Positions 25,196-33,989 of a stretch of DNA of 64,000 nucleotides are shown here, one piece after another. The stretch lies in assembly GCA_963836775.1 (NCBI GenBank), contig CAWIKR010000003.1:124001-188000 (forward strand), in the 5' to 3' direction. How positions within the stretch are numbered: the stretch's first letter is position 1; each line of letters begins with the position of its first letter. A program made the translations under genes and the position numbers. This DNA is from DASQPR01 sp963836775 (GTDB taxonomy: Bacteria > Actinomycetota > Actinomycetes > Mycobacteriales > Micromonosporaceae). The notes under the pieces were generated by a model that made no database searches, was not told where the DNA came from, and worked only from the letters and a program-made list of their open reading frames with translations.

Positions 25196-26838
25196 ATGGC
25201 GAAGACTCTGAGCTTCTCCGATGACGCGCGGCACCTGCTGGAGCACGGCGTCAACACGCTCGCTGACGCTGTCAAGGTCACCCTCGGCCCGAGGGGCCGC
25301 AACGTGGTGCTGGACAAGAAGTTCGGCGCCCCCGACGATCACCAACGATGGCGTGACCATCGCCAAGGAGATCGACCTGGACAACCCGTACGAGAACCTT
25401 GGCGCCCAGCTGGTCAAGGAAGTGGCGACGAAGACCAACGACGTCGCCGGTGACGGCACCACCACGGCCACCGTGCTGGCCCAGGCGATGGTCCGCGAGG
25501 GCCTGCGCAACGTGACCGCCGGGGCCAACCCGACCGGCCTCAAGCGCGGCATGGACAAGGCCGTGGCCGCGGTCAGCGAGGCGCTGCTCGCCAAGGCGAT
25601 CGAGGTCGCCGGCGACGCCGACATCGCCAGCGTGGCGACCGTCTCGGCCCAGGACGCTTCGGTCGGCGAGCTGATCGCCGAGGCGATGGGCAAGGTCGGC
25701 CGGGCCGGCGTCATCACCGTCGAGGACGGCTCGACGATGGCGACCGAGCTTGAGGTCACCGAGGGCATGCAGTTCGACAAGGGCTTCATCTCGCCCCAGT
25801 TCATGACCGATCCGGAGGCCGGCGAGGCGGTGCTCGAGGACGCCTACGTCCTGGTCACCACCCAGAAGATCAGCGCCATCGAAGAGCTGATCCCGGTGCT
25901 GGAGAAGGTGCTGCAGGCGGGCAAGGCGCTGTTCGTCATCGCCGAAGACGTCGACGGCCAGGCTCTGGCCACGCTCGTCGTCAACGCGATGCGCAAGACC
26001 CTGAAGGTCGTCGCCGTCAAGGCGCCGGCGTTCGGTGACCGCCGCAAGGCACAGCTGCAGGACATCGCCACGCTGACCGGCGCCGAGCTGATCAACGCGG
26101 AACTCGGCTACAAGCTGGAGGCAGTCAACCTCGAGATGCTGGGCACCGCCCGGCGGGTTGTGGTGACCAAGGACGAGACCGTGATCGTCGACGGCGGCGG
26201 CTCAAGCAGCCGACGTCGCCGGCCGCGTCGAAGCGATCCGCAAGGAGATCGAGGCCTCCGACTCGGATTGGGACAAGGAGAAGCTCAACGAGCGTCTCGC
26301 CAAGCTGTCCGGCGGCATCGCGGTGATCAAGGTCGGCGCCGCCACCGAGGTGGAGCTCAAGGAGAAGAAGCACCGCATCGAGGACGCGATCTCGGCCACC
26401 AAGGCCGCGGTCGAGGAGGGCATCGTGCCCGGCGGCGGTGCCGCTCTCGTGCAGATCTCCGCGGTCATCGCCGACAACGCCCTGGGCCTGTCCGGCGACG
26501 AGGCCACCGGTGCCGAGATCGTCCGCAAGGCCCTGGTCGAGCCGCTGCGGTGGATTGCCCAGAACGGCGGCCTGGACGGCTACGTGGTGGTGGAGAAGGT
26601 CCGCGACTCCGCCTGGGGCGAGGGCCTGAACGCTGCCACCGGCGAATACGTCGACCTGGTCAAGGCCGGCATCGTCGACCCGGTCAAGGTGACCCGCAAC
26701 GCGGTCGCCAACGCCGCGTCGATCGCCGGCCTGCTGCTGACCACCGAGGGCATCGTGGTGGAGAAGAAGGAAGCCCCGGCTTCGGGCGCGGGCGGACATG
26801 GCCACGGCCACGGCCACCAGCACGGCCCCGGCTTCTGA
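25196..26838 (+). pseudogene. groEL: Chaperonin GroEL1-type with two single-base frame disruptions
   Basis: The 60-kDa chaperonin is recognisable over its full length but in three frames. Frame one runs MAKTLSFSDDARHLLEHGVN to KKFGAP. An extra C in the run at 25329-25333 shifts it; frame two resumes TITNDGVTIAKEIDL and runs to VIVDGGGS. An extra A at 26204-26205 shifts it again; frame three gives AADVAGRVEAIRKEIEASDS to the end. Removing both bases restores about 546 residues with no other defect. The C-terminus is His-rich (GHGHGHGHQHGPGF), the hallmark of the groES-linked GroEL1 paralogue, so a second groEL elsewhere is expected. Sequencing error is at least as likely as decay. Confidence 0.88.
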
Positions 26839-26842
26839 TTTG

Positions 26843-26953
26843 GATTTGGAATCGCCTCCGCCGTCCCTGGCGGCCGCGCCGAAAGTCTTGAGTGCATTCG
26901 CACACGGCGACTTCCGGCGCGGACGCCAGGGACACCGGATCCGGTCCCAAATC
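26843..26953. repeat. Large imperfect inverted repeat after groEL
   Basis: The inner arms 26863-26887 and 26909-26933 pair at 23 of 25 positions around a 21-base loop. Outside these, 26843-26862 and 26934-26953 continue the pairing less perfectly, ending in GATTTGG/CCAAATC. The total span is 111 bp and it encodes no protein. It could act as a terminator or be a small palindromic mobile relic. Confidence 0.6.
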
Positions 26954-26988
26954 GGGGGCGGGCTCTAAATCAAGATCATTTCGCGGTA

Positions 26989-27027
26989 CGAAACGGCCGC
27001 TCGCGGACTTCGCGAGCGGCCGTTTCG
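26989..27027. terminator. Perfect 17-bp hairpin downstream of groEL
   Basis: CGAAACGGCCGCTCGCG and its exact complement flank a five-base loop (GACTT). It ends with GTTTCG rather than a long T run. It lies after the larger inverted repeat and before the next gene, so it is a likely groE operon terminator. Confidence 0.7.
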
Positions 27028-27221
27028 CATTCCGGGTGCGGGCGCCCGCTCGCGCTTCGGATTGAGCTCCGCGAGCAGGGCACGACCGGGCACCCTACGC
27101 TTCCGGTCAAGCGACTCTGATTCACCAGCGCGCGGGTCGGCTGCCTCAGGATTGGCTCGGGACTTCATTACCGCTCGCTTACGCCACTTGATCTCGCAAC
27201 CAAAACGGCAAGACTTGGTGT

Positions 27222-28745
27222 GTGGCAGTCGTGGATAAGCGGCTGCGGCTTCTCGGTGCCGTGGCCGGCATCGCGGCCGCGGCGGTAGCACTCGGAGTCG
27301 CCGAACTGATCGCCGTGCTGGCCGGCCCGCAGTCGGCGCCGATCATCGCGGTCGGCGACGTCGTGGTCGACAACGTGCCGGGGTCGGTGAAGAACTTCGC
27401 CGTGTCGGTCTTCGGCACCCACGACAAGACCGCGTTGATCATGGGCACGTTCATCCTGCTCGCCGTCTTCGCCGCTGTCGTCGGCGCGCTCGCCGTCCGG
27501 GACATGCGATTCGGGTACGCCGGAATCGCCGTATTCGGCGTGATCGGTGTGGCCGCGGCGTGGACCCGGCCACACGCCGGCATCGGCGCGGCCCTGCCGT
27601 CGATCATCGGCGCACTGGCCGGTGCCGCGGCGCTGTCCTGGCTGATTACCGGCTGGCGCGACCCGAGACCGGCGCTCGACGGAGCGCCGGAGCGGCGTTC
27701 GTTGCTGGTGGGTTCCCTGATCGCCATCGCCGGTGGAGCCGTGCTCGGCTTCGTCGGCCGGTCCCTCGGCGAGCGTCGCAATGTCAGTGCCGCCCGCAGT
27801 TCGGTGACCCTTCCCGTGCCGGCGTCGCCCGCGCCGTCGCTGCCGCCGGACGCCGCGGTCGCCGGCCAGACGCACTTCGTCACCAGCAACGACGACTTTT
27901 ACCGGATCGACACCGCGCTGATCGTGCCGCAGGTCGACCCGGACACCTGGACGTTGCGGATCCACGGCCGAGTCGGCAAGCCGATCGAGCTGACCTACGC
28001 CCAACTGCTGGCACGCCCGATGATCGAGCGCTACATCACGCTGGCGTGCGTCTCCAACGAAGTCGGCGGTGACCTGATCAGCAACTCGCGGTTTCTCGGC
28101 GTACCGCTGAAGGATCTTCTTGAGGAAGCCCGCCCGGACCCGGCGGCGGACCAGGTGATCGGCCGGTCCGCCGATGGATTCACGACCGGGGCGCCGACCG
28201 CCGCGATAATGGACGGCCGGGACGCGATGATCGCGGTCGGCATGAACGGCGAGCCGTTGCCGGTGGAGCACGGCTTTCCGGCTCGGGTGGTGGTGCCGGG
28301 GCTCTACGGCTATGTGTCAGCCACCAAGTGGGTGACCGAGCTGGAGCTGTCATCGTTCGCGGATTTCGACGCCTATTGGGTGCCGCGTGGCTGGTCGCAG
28401 CAGGCTCCGATCAAGACCGAGTCGCGGATCGACACGCCCCGTGACGGCAGCAAGAAGCCGGCCGGTCAGGTGGTGATCGCCGGAGTTGCGTGGGCGCAGC
28501 GGCGCGGGATCAGCAAGGTCGAAGTACGCGTCGACGACGGCGAGTGGAAGACCGCCGTCCTGGATCCGGTGCCGTCCATCGACACCTGGCGGCAGTGGCA
28601 CCTGACCTGGGACGCCACCCCCGGCGAGCACCGCCTGCAGGTCCGTGCCACGGACAACGCGGGGGCGGTGCAGACCAGCGAAGAGGCGCCGCCGCCACCC
28701 AACGGTGCCAGCGGCTATCACACCATCAAGGTAAAGATCAGCTAG
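27222..28745 (+). CDS. Membrane-anchored molybdopterin-dependent oxidoreductase (sulfite-oxidase fold)
   Basis: The N-terminal half has about five hydrophobic segments (residues 8-30, 62-90, 95-112, 120-145, 165-185). The C-terminal half is an extracytoplasmic oxidoreductase of the sulfite oxidase family, with the molybdenum-ligating cysteine in ITLACVSNEVGG (Cys276), then a GEPLPVEHGFPARVVVPGLYG motif, and a dimerisation domain ending the protein. The total is 507 residues. It starts with GTG. The physiological substrate is unknown; no heme or electron-transfer partner lies beside it. It ends tail-to-tail with the whiB gene, overlapping four bases. Confidence 0.87.
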   Translation: MAVVDKRLRLLGAVAGIAAAAVALGVAELIAVLAGPQSAPIIAVGDVVVDNVPGSVKNFAVSVFGTHDKTALIMGTFILLAVFAAVVGALAVRDMRFGYAGIAVFGVIGVAAAWTRPHAGIGAALPSIIGALAGAAALSWLITGWRDPRPALDGAPERRSLLVGSLIAIAGGAVLGFVGRSLGERRNVSAARSSVTLPVPASPAPSLPPDAAVAGQTHFVTSNDDFYRIDTALIVPQVDPDTWTLRIHGRVGKPIELTYAQLLARPMIERYITLACVSNEVGGDLISNSRFLGVPLKDLLEEARPDPAADQVIGRSADGFTTGAPTAAIMDGRDAMIAVGMNGEPLPVEHGFPARVVVPGLYGYVSATKWVTELELSSFADFDAYWVPRGWSQQAPIKTESRIDTPRDGSKKPAGQVVIAGVAWAQRRGISKVEVRVDDGEWKTAVLDPVPSIDTWRQWHLTWDATPGEHRLQVRATDNAGAVQTSEEAPPPPNGASGYHTIKVKIS

Positions 28746-29129
28746 CCGGCCAGCGCCGGTTCGCGCAGGTCGGCCAGGAGCCGGTCGCGGCCGAGTTTGG
28801 CCTCGAGCTTGACGACGTCGACCCGGCGCCGGAATCGGCTGGTGGCGTCCTGCCAGCCCAGCGTCAGCAGGCGGGTTCGCTCGGTCTCGGTGAAGCCGCC
28901 CCAGACTCCGTAGGGTTCCGCGCGCCGACAGCGCCGCGGCCGCACACTCGGGACGTACCGGACAGGCGCGACACAACGCCTTCGCAGCCAGTTCCCGGCG
29001 GATGCGAGCGGATCCACGCTCGCCATCCGGGTGGAAAAACTGGGCGCTGTCGCGTCCGCGGCACAGACCGTGCATCTGCCAATCCCATGCGTCCGCTAAA
29101 GGTCCTGGCAGGCGCTGCACGTTGCTCAT
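28742..29129 (-). pseudogene. WhiD/WhiB3-type WhiB transcription factor, frame disrupted
   Basis: The protein starts MSNVQRLPGPLADAWDWQMH and carries the four [4Fe-4S] cysteines Cys23, Cys53, Cys56 and Cys62 (C-x29-C-x2-C-x5-C). After LSAR the frame is lost. Removing one base from the CC at 28918-28919 (plus-strand numbering) continues as EPYGVWGGFTETERTRLLTL, the defining WhiB GVWGG turn, and runs to the stop at 28742. The LPGP start and the position beside a bldM-like gene match WhiD, a Streptomyces sporulation regulator. There is no WhiB7-type AT-hook. It may be intact in the real genome. Confidence 0.85.
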
Positions 29130-29235
29130 CGACGAACCCTCCGCGGCGGTCGTGTAGATCGGGTTTCGGTTGCTGTACCCAGTCCTCCGCGGTATATGCA
29201 CCCGCAGGTTGGCGTCCTGGACTCGCACGCCCTGT

Positions 29236-29286
29236 GCGCTTTTTAGCGCCAGTTCCACTGAAAGTGGTCGTACGGGCTCCACTTTC
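29236..29286. promoter_or_regulatory. Two palindromes between the divergent whiD-like and bldM-like genes
   Basis: GCGCT-TTTT-AGCGC lies at 29236-29249. GAAAGTGG-N11-CCACTTTC lies at 29260-29286, with an additional half-site CCACT immediately before it, forming CCACT-GAA-AGTGG. The sites sit between both genes, so one regulator could control both directions. Confidence 0.5.
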
Positions 29287-29375
29287 GTGTTGTGCTCGCT
29301 TCAGGAATCGCCGCTGAGGCTCTGCGACCACCACTGAGCCTCGGCAATTTCAGACTGAGCTTGAGAGGGGACAGC

Positions 29376-30209
29376 GTGCTGACGGTTCTGGCGTGCGTAC
29401 GTACCCCCGACGCTGCGCGGGCTATCGCGGTATGCGCCGACCGGCTCGGAGTAAGCGCTTCGGTGCGAACCGCGGTCACCGCGGTCGAAGCGATTGCCCG
29501 GCTGGCGGAGCGTGGTGCCGATCTTGTGGTTGTAGACGGCCCACTCACCCGGCCAGATCCAGTTGGCTTCGTCCGGCGTGCGATGGCATATGCCCCGCGT
29601 GCCACCCTGATCGTTTACGGCCTTCCGGAACCCTCGGTGGCCAGTGCCCTGATCCAGGCCGGTGCGCGCGGCGTGATCCGGGGCGGCGACACCGATCTGG
29701 TGACCGCCGTGACCAAGACCGTCCTGCTGCTCGGCATGACCAGCAGCGTGACCGCGCCCACGGCCGGGCGTGCCGGAGCCGACCGGGCCGCCGACCCGGC
29801 GTCCTCGCGCGCCAGCTTCGCCACCAAGATGAACTTGCCCGGCCGAACCGGCTCGGACCGTGCCACCAGCGCTCTCGACGCCCGCAACGGCGGGCCGAGC
29901 TTCGCGGTGTCCCGGGTCCCGGTGCCGGAGGAGCCGATGCTCGCCTACGCCAACGGTGCGGCCCCGACGCTGGTGCCGCAGCAGCGGATGGATCTGGCGC
30001 CGGCGGTCCGCGCGCCCAACCTGACCGAACGCGAGTTGCAGGTGCTGCGCGGCATGGCCGACGGCAAGAGCAACGCCGAGATCGGTCGGGATCTGTTCGT
30101 CTCGGAAGACACGGTCAAGACGCACGCCCGGCGATTGTTCCGGAAACTGGGTGCTCGGGACCGGGCCCACGCAGTGGCCTCCGGCTTCCGCGCGGGGCTG
30201 GTCGGCTGA
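29376..30209 (+). CDS. BldM-like orphan LuxR-family response regulator
   Basis: The C-terminal HTH (LTERELQVLRGMADGKSNAE, then LFVSEDTVKTHARRLFRKLG and AHAVASGF) is very close to that of Streptomyces BldM, and the whiD-bldM-guaB synteny agrees. The N-terminal domain is receiver-like but atypical: LVVVDGP occupies the phosphorylation strand and the usual acidic pocket is missing, so control by phosphorylation is unlikely. A Ser/Ala-rich linker (about residues 125-210) separates the domains and is longer than in BldM. I chose GTG at 29376 because GAGAGGGG lies five bases upstream. No kinase partner is adjacent. Confidence 0.85.
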   Translation: MLTVLACVRTPDAARAIAVCADRLGVSASVRTAVTAVEAIARLAERGADLVVVDGPLTRPDPVGFVRRAMAYAPRATLIVYGLPEPSVASALIQAGARGVIRGGDTDLVTAVTKTVLLLGMTSSVTAPTAGRAGADRAADPASSRASFATKMNLPGRTGSDRATSALDARNGGPSFAVSRVPVPEEPMLAYANGAAPTLVPQQRMDLAPAVRAPNLTERELQVLRGMADGKSNAEIGRDLFVSEDTVKTHARRLFRKLGARDRAHAVASGFRAGLVG

Positions 30210-30273
30210 TCCCGGGTCGGCACCGCACGATTCGGTCGATCATGCACTGACCGCCGGGACCGCGACCCGGCGC

Positions 30274-30679
30274 TCAGCTGTCGTTTTCACCGATCGTGTC
30301 GTGCACCCCGTCCGCGTAACCGCGGGCATATTCCCAGGTCACATAGTGCTCTGGGTCGGGGTCGTAGGCTGGTTCATGCACCCGTGGGCGGCCCGAGGTG
30401 AGCAAGTGGCGGAGGTTCTGAACCGAGCAGGTCCCAGTCGAAGTAGTGCGGCTCGTGACAGTCTTCGCACTCGATCACCAGGCCGCGTACGCCGACCGGT
30501 GACAGGAGAGCCTTGTAAATCTCCAGGTCGGCAAGATCTTCGAGCACATCCTCGCGCTCGGCCGGGTCGAGAGCGTCCGCGTCCACCGCACTCTCGTCCT
30601 CGCTACCCTCGACGCCGGCGAGTTCGGAGGCCGGGTCGGCGGGATCTCCGGCAAACGGATCAAGCGGCTCGTCATGCAC
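30274..30679 (-). pseudogene. DUF5319-type acidic protein, frame disrupted
   Basis: The N-terminal 90 residues, MHDEPLDPFAGDPADPASEL onward through LVIECEDCHEPHYFDWDLLG, match the conserved actinobacterial DUF5319 family of unknown function, including the CxxC pair. The frame then stops early. Removing one base near 30419 restores a continuation with RVHEPAYDPDPEHYVTWEYA and GYADGV to a TGA at 30274-30276, as expected for the family. The gene lies next to guaB, its usual neighbourhood. Confidence 0.8.
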
Positions 30680-30760
30680 AACTCCACCGTAGTCGCGGTG
30701 GGCACCTAACCGCGAGTGAGGGCGATCAACCTCCGCGTGGTGTCTCTGGTTCTCATCCGA

Positions 30761-30898
30761 CCGTGAACTCCGCGCCTCGGAGAGCGTGATCTTCGGGCCT
30801 CAAACGACCTGATCCTCGGGCCTCGAACGGCGTGATGTCCGGGCGCCAAGCGGCGCTGTCTCCGGGCCTGAAGCGGCGTGATGTCCGGGCCCGACCGG
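30761..30898. repeat. Six degenerate 23-bp tandem units upstream of guaB
   Basis: Units start at 30761, 30784, 30807, 30830, 30853 and 30876. A typical unit opens GCGTGATGTCCGGGC and ends AAGCG or AAACG. Spacing is exactly 23 bp throughout, although the sequence has drifted; the first unit is weakest. No frame is open across them with coding character. They end about 50 bp before the putative guaB promoter. Confidence 0.75.
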
Positions 30899-30944
30899 AC
30901 TGGGTGTGCGAGCCGGGCGTGAGCCCGGCCATGGCGCCGGGGCG

Positions 30945-30972
30945 TTGATCTCCGCGGTAGGTACGATAGGTA
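30945..30972 (+). promoter_or_regulatory. Possible guaB promoter
   Basis: TTGATC (30945-30950) and TAGGTA (30967-30972) are separated by 16 bases. TAGGTAC also occurs at 30958-30964, forming a short direct repeat. An AGGGGA ribosome site follows, seven bases before the guaB GTG. Confidence 0.35.
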
Positions 30973-30996
30973 CACCGCAGCCGAGGGGACAGCACA

Positions 30997-32565
30997 GTGG
31001 ATCTTTTGCCCATCGACCAGGTCAATCCCGTCGATCCGTCCGCCCGAGAATTCGATGCGCAGCGCGAGTTTGCCACCGGCGGCATGATGGATCATGGTCT
31101 GCCGCTCGGCCTCACATTCGACGACGTGCTGCTTCTGCCGAACGACTGCGACCTGGATCCGAGCCAGGCCACCACGACCACCCGGCTGACCCGCAACGTC
31201 GAGCTGTCGATCCCGCTGGTGTCCAGCGCGATGGACACGGTCACCGAGGCGCGGATGGCGATCGCCATGGCTCGGCTGGGCGGCATCGGCGTGCTGCACC
31301 GCAACATGTCGATCGAGGACCAGGCGTCCCAGGTCGATCTTGTGAAGCGGTCCGAGGCCGGGATGATCACCAACCCGGTGACCTGTTCGCCGGACGACAC
31401 GATCCGCGACGTGGACGCGCTCTGCGGCCGCTATCGCATCTCCGGTGTGCCGGTGGTGGACGGCGACGGCCGGCTCACCGGCATCGTGACCAACCGCGAC
31501 ATGCGGTTCGTGGCCGACAAGTCGGCTCTGGTCCGCGACGTGATGACGCCGATGCCGCTGGTCACCGCCAAGGTCGGGGTGAGCAAGGACGAGGCGCTCG
31601 GCCTGCTGCGCCAGTACAAGATCGAGAAGCTGCCGCTGGTCGATGACTCGGGCCGGCTTCGTGGCCTGATCACGGTCAAGGACTTCGCCAAGTCCGAGCA
31701 GTACCCGAATGCGACGAAGGACGACGCCGGCCGGCTCCGGGTGGCGGCTGCCATCGGTGTCGGCGAGGACGCCTACAAGCGGGCGCGGACGCTGATCGAC
31801 GCCGGCGTCGACGTCGTCATGGTGGACATCGCGCACGGTCACAACGGTGCCGTGGTCCGGATGATTCAGCAGCTCAAGCGCGAGACCTCGGTCGAGGTGG
31901 TGGGCGGCAACATCGCCACCTACGCCGGTGCCAAGGCGCTGGTCGAGGCCGGCGCGGATGCCATCAAGGTGGGTGTCGGACCCGGCTCCATCTGCACCAC
32001 TCGTGTCGTCGCCGGTGTCGGCGTGCCCCAGGTCTCGGCGATCATGGAAGCGGCCCGGGCGGCTCGGGACTTCGGCGTTCCGGTGATCGGTGACGGCGGC
32101 ATGCAATATTCCGGAGACATCGCCAAGGCGATCGTGGCCGGCGCCGACACCGTGATGCTGGGTTCGCTTCTGGCCGGCTGCGAAGAGAGCCCCGGCGACC
32201 TGATCTTCATCAACGGCAAGCAGTTCAAGTCCTACCGCGGCATGGGCTCGCTCGGCGCCCTGTCCGGCCTGCGCGGGTCCAAGTCTTACTCCAAGGACCG
32301 CTACTTCCAGGCCGAAGTGAGCAGCGAAGACAAGCTGATCCCGGAGGGCATCGAGGGTCAGGTGCCCTATCGCGGTCCTCTCGCCAATGTCGCCCACCAG
32401 TTGGTCGGCGGCCTGCGACAGGCGCTCTACTACACCGGCGCGAGTACGATCTCCGAGTTGCAGGTGCGCGGGCGGTTCGTCCGGATCACGGCGGCAGGCC
32501 TCAAGGAGAGCCACCCGCACGACATCCAGATGACCGTCGAGGCACCGAACTACCACTCGCGCTGA
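30997..32565 (+). CDS. guaB: IMP dehydrogenase
   Basis: It oxidises IMP to XMP with NAD, the rate-limiting step toward GMP. The 522-residue protein has the TIM barrel interrupted by two CBS domains (about residues 120-245; GMITNPVTCSPDDTI and VMTPMPLVTA). The catalytic cysteine is in VGVGPGSICTTRVVAGVG, and the flap has GYR-like SYRGMGSLGAL. It starts with GTG after an AGGGGA site. The paralogue guaB3 follows 82 bases downstream, and guaA is a few kb further. Confidence 0.95.
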   Translation: MDLLPIDQVNPVDPSAREFDAQREFATGGMMDHGLPLGLTFDDVLLLPNDCDLDPSQATTTTRLTRNVELSIPLVSSAMDTVTEARMAIAMARLGGIGVLHRNMSIEDQASQVDLVKRSEAGMITNPVTCSPDDTIRDVDALCGRYRISGVPVVDGDGRLTGIVTNRDMRFVADKSALVRDVMTPMPLVTAKVGVSKDEALGLLRQYKIEKLPLVDDSGRLRGLITVKDFAKSEQYPNATKDDAGRLRVAAAIGVGEDAYKRARTLIDAGVDVVMVDIAHGHNGAVVRMIQQLKRETSVEVVGGNIATYAGAKALVEAGADAIKVGVGPGSICTTRVVAGVGVPQVSAIMEAARAARDFGVPVIGDGGMQYSGDIAKAIVAGADTVMLGSLLAGCEESPGDLIFINGKQFKSYRGMGSLGALSGLRGSKSYSKDRYFQAEVSSEDKLIPEGIEGQVPYRGPLANVAHQLVGGLRQALYYTGASTISELQVRGRFVRITAAGLKESHPHDIQMTVEAPNYHSR

Positions 32566-32647
32566 TCGCCCCCGCGGCGCGCCGGACCCGTGTCGCGGCC
32601 GGCGGCCGGCTGGGACCGTCTCGCGACGCATTCAACGAGGAGCACTC

Positions 32648-33772
32648 ATGCGGGACGTCGTGGAAATCGGCATGGGCAAGACCGCACAACGCGGCTTCCA
32701 CCTGGACGACGTGGCGATCGTGCCGAGCCGGCGCACTCGTGATGTCGACGACGTGTCCACAGCCTGGCAGCTCGATGCATACCCATTCAAGATCCCGTGT
32801 GTCGCGCACCCGTCCGATGCCACCATGAGCCCGGCCACCGCGGTGACGCTGGGCCAGCTCGGCGGCCTCGGCGTGCTCAACGTCGAGGGTCTCTGGACCC
32901 GCTATGAAGACCCGACCAAGGTGCTGGCCGAGATTGCCGCGCTCGACGTCGAGCAGCACGCCACGCGTCGCCTTCAGGAGCTCTACGCGGAACCGATCCG
33001 CCCGGAACTGATCGCCGAACGGGTCCGGGTGATGCGCGAGGGCGGCGTGACCGTCGCCGTGCGGGTGAGTCCGCAGCACACGCTCGCGCTGGCACCGGTG
33101 ATTCTCGACGCCGGCGTCGACATCCTGGTCATCCAGGGCACGCTGGTCTCGGCCGAGCACGTGTCCACGGTGGACGAGCCGCTGAACCTCAAGGAGTTCA
33201 TCGCCGACCTGGACCTTCCGTGCGTCGTCGGCGGCTGCACCAACTACCAGACCGCGCTGCATTTGATGCGTACCGGAGCAGCCGGCGTGATCGTCGGTGT
33301 CGGTGCCGACGAGTGGTCCACGACCGATCGGGTGCTCGGCATCCGCGTGCCGATGGCGAGCGCGATCGCCGACGCCGCCGCGGCCCGCCGTGACTACCTG
33401 GACGAGACCGGCGGCCGCTACGTGCACCTGATCGCCGACGGAGATGTGCGTACCTCCGGGGACATCGCCAAGGCGCTCGGCTGCGGGGCGGACGCGGTGA
33501 TGCTGGGTGAACCGCTGTCGGCCTGCACCGAGGCGCCGGCCGGGGGAGCTTGGTGGCACAGCTCGGCCAGCCACCCCAAGCTGCCGCGCGGCGCGTTCTG
33601 CGTGAGCGATCGGGACGAGCCGCTGGGCTCGATGGAGCGCCTGCTGTTCGGCCCGTCCGACGACCCCGAGGGCAGCCTCAACCTGTTCGGCGGGCTGCGC
33701 CGGGCGATGGCCAAGTGCGGCTATCGCGACCTCAAGGAATTCCAGAAGGTCGGGCTGCTGCTGGACCGCTAG
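32648..33772 (+). CDS. guaB3: GuaB3-family IMP dehydrogenase/GMP reductase-like protein
   Basis: The 374-residue TIM-barrel protein lacks CBS domains and starts VEIGMGKTAQRGFHLDDVAI, the standard GuaB3 opening. Phosphate-binding (VHLIADGDVRTSGDIAKAL) and barrel (CVVGGCTNYQTAL) motifs are present. GuaB3 sits directly after guaB across actinobacteria. It was long annotated as an IMP dehydrogenase; as I recall, GMP-reductase activity has been reported for a cyanobacterial member. A GAGGAG ribosome site precedes the ATG. Confidence 0.88.
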   Translation: MRDVVEIGMGKTAQRGFHLDDVAIVPSRRTRDVDDVSTAWQLDAYPFKIPCVAHPSDATMSPATAVTLGQLGGLGVLNVEGLWTRYEDPTKVLAEIAALDVEQHATRRLQELYAEPIRPELIAERVRVMREGGVTVAVRVSPQHTLALAPVILDAGVDILVIQGTLVSAEHVSTVDEPLNLKEFIADLDLPCVVGGCTNYQTALHLMRTGAAGVIVGVGADEWSTTDRVLGIRVPMASAIADAAAARRDYLDETGGRYVHLIADGDVRTSGDIAKALGCGADAVMLGEPLSACTEAPAGGAWWHSSASHPKLPRGAFCVSDRDEPLGSMERLLFGPSDDPEGSLNLFGGLRRAMAKCGYRDLKEFQKVGLLLDR

Positions 33773-33855
33773 TCGCCCTCCGCGGTTCCGATTCAGCGGT
33801 ACGCGGACCCGCGCCCCGTCGCCCCGCGCCGCCCGCACTATGTCCGTGACTCGTG

Positions 33856-33903
33856 GATCTTGCGAAGTTGGCGTGGCCATGGCCCTCACAACTTCGTAAG
33901 ATC
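33856..33903. terminator. Inverted repeat after guaB3
   Basis: GATCTTGCGAAGTTG (33856-33870) and CAACTTCGTAAGATC (33889-33903) pair with one mismatch. The 18-base loop contains a GGCCATGGCC palindrome. It could terminate guaB3 transcription or be a dispersed extragenic palindrome. Confidence 0.5.
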
Positions 33904-33909
33904 GACGGG

Positions 33910-33981
33910 TGGCACGGCCGCTCCCGGCGGCACGGCCGCTCCCGGCGGCACGGGCCCAGCCGGCAGCACAGGCAGCGTCGG
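33910..33981. repeat. Four 18-bp tandem units between guaB3 and the thioesterase-like gene
   Basis: Units begin at 33910, 33928, 33946 and 33964. The first two differ only at their first base (TGGCACGGCCGCTCCCGG); the third and fourth have drifted. In one plus-strand frame they read as Gly/Thr/Ala/Pro repeats (GGTAAPGGTAAPGG), but no complete gene surrounds them. Confidence 0.7.
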
Positions 33982-33989
33982 CGGATTGC

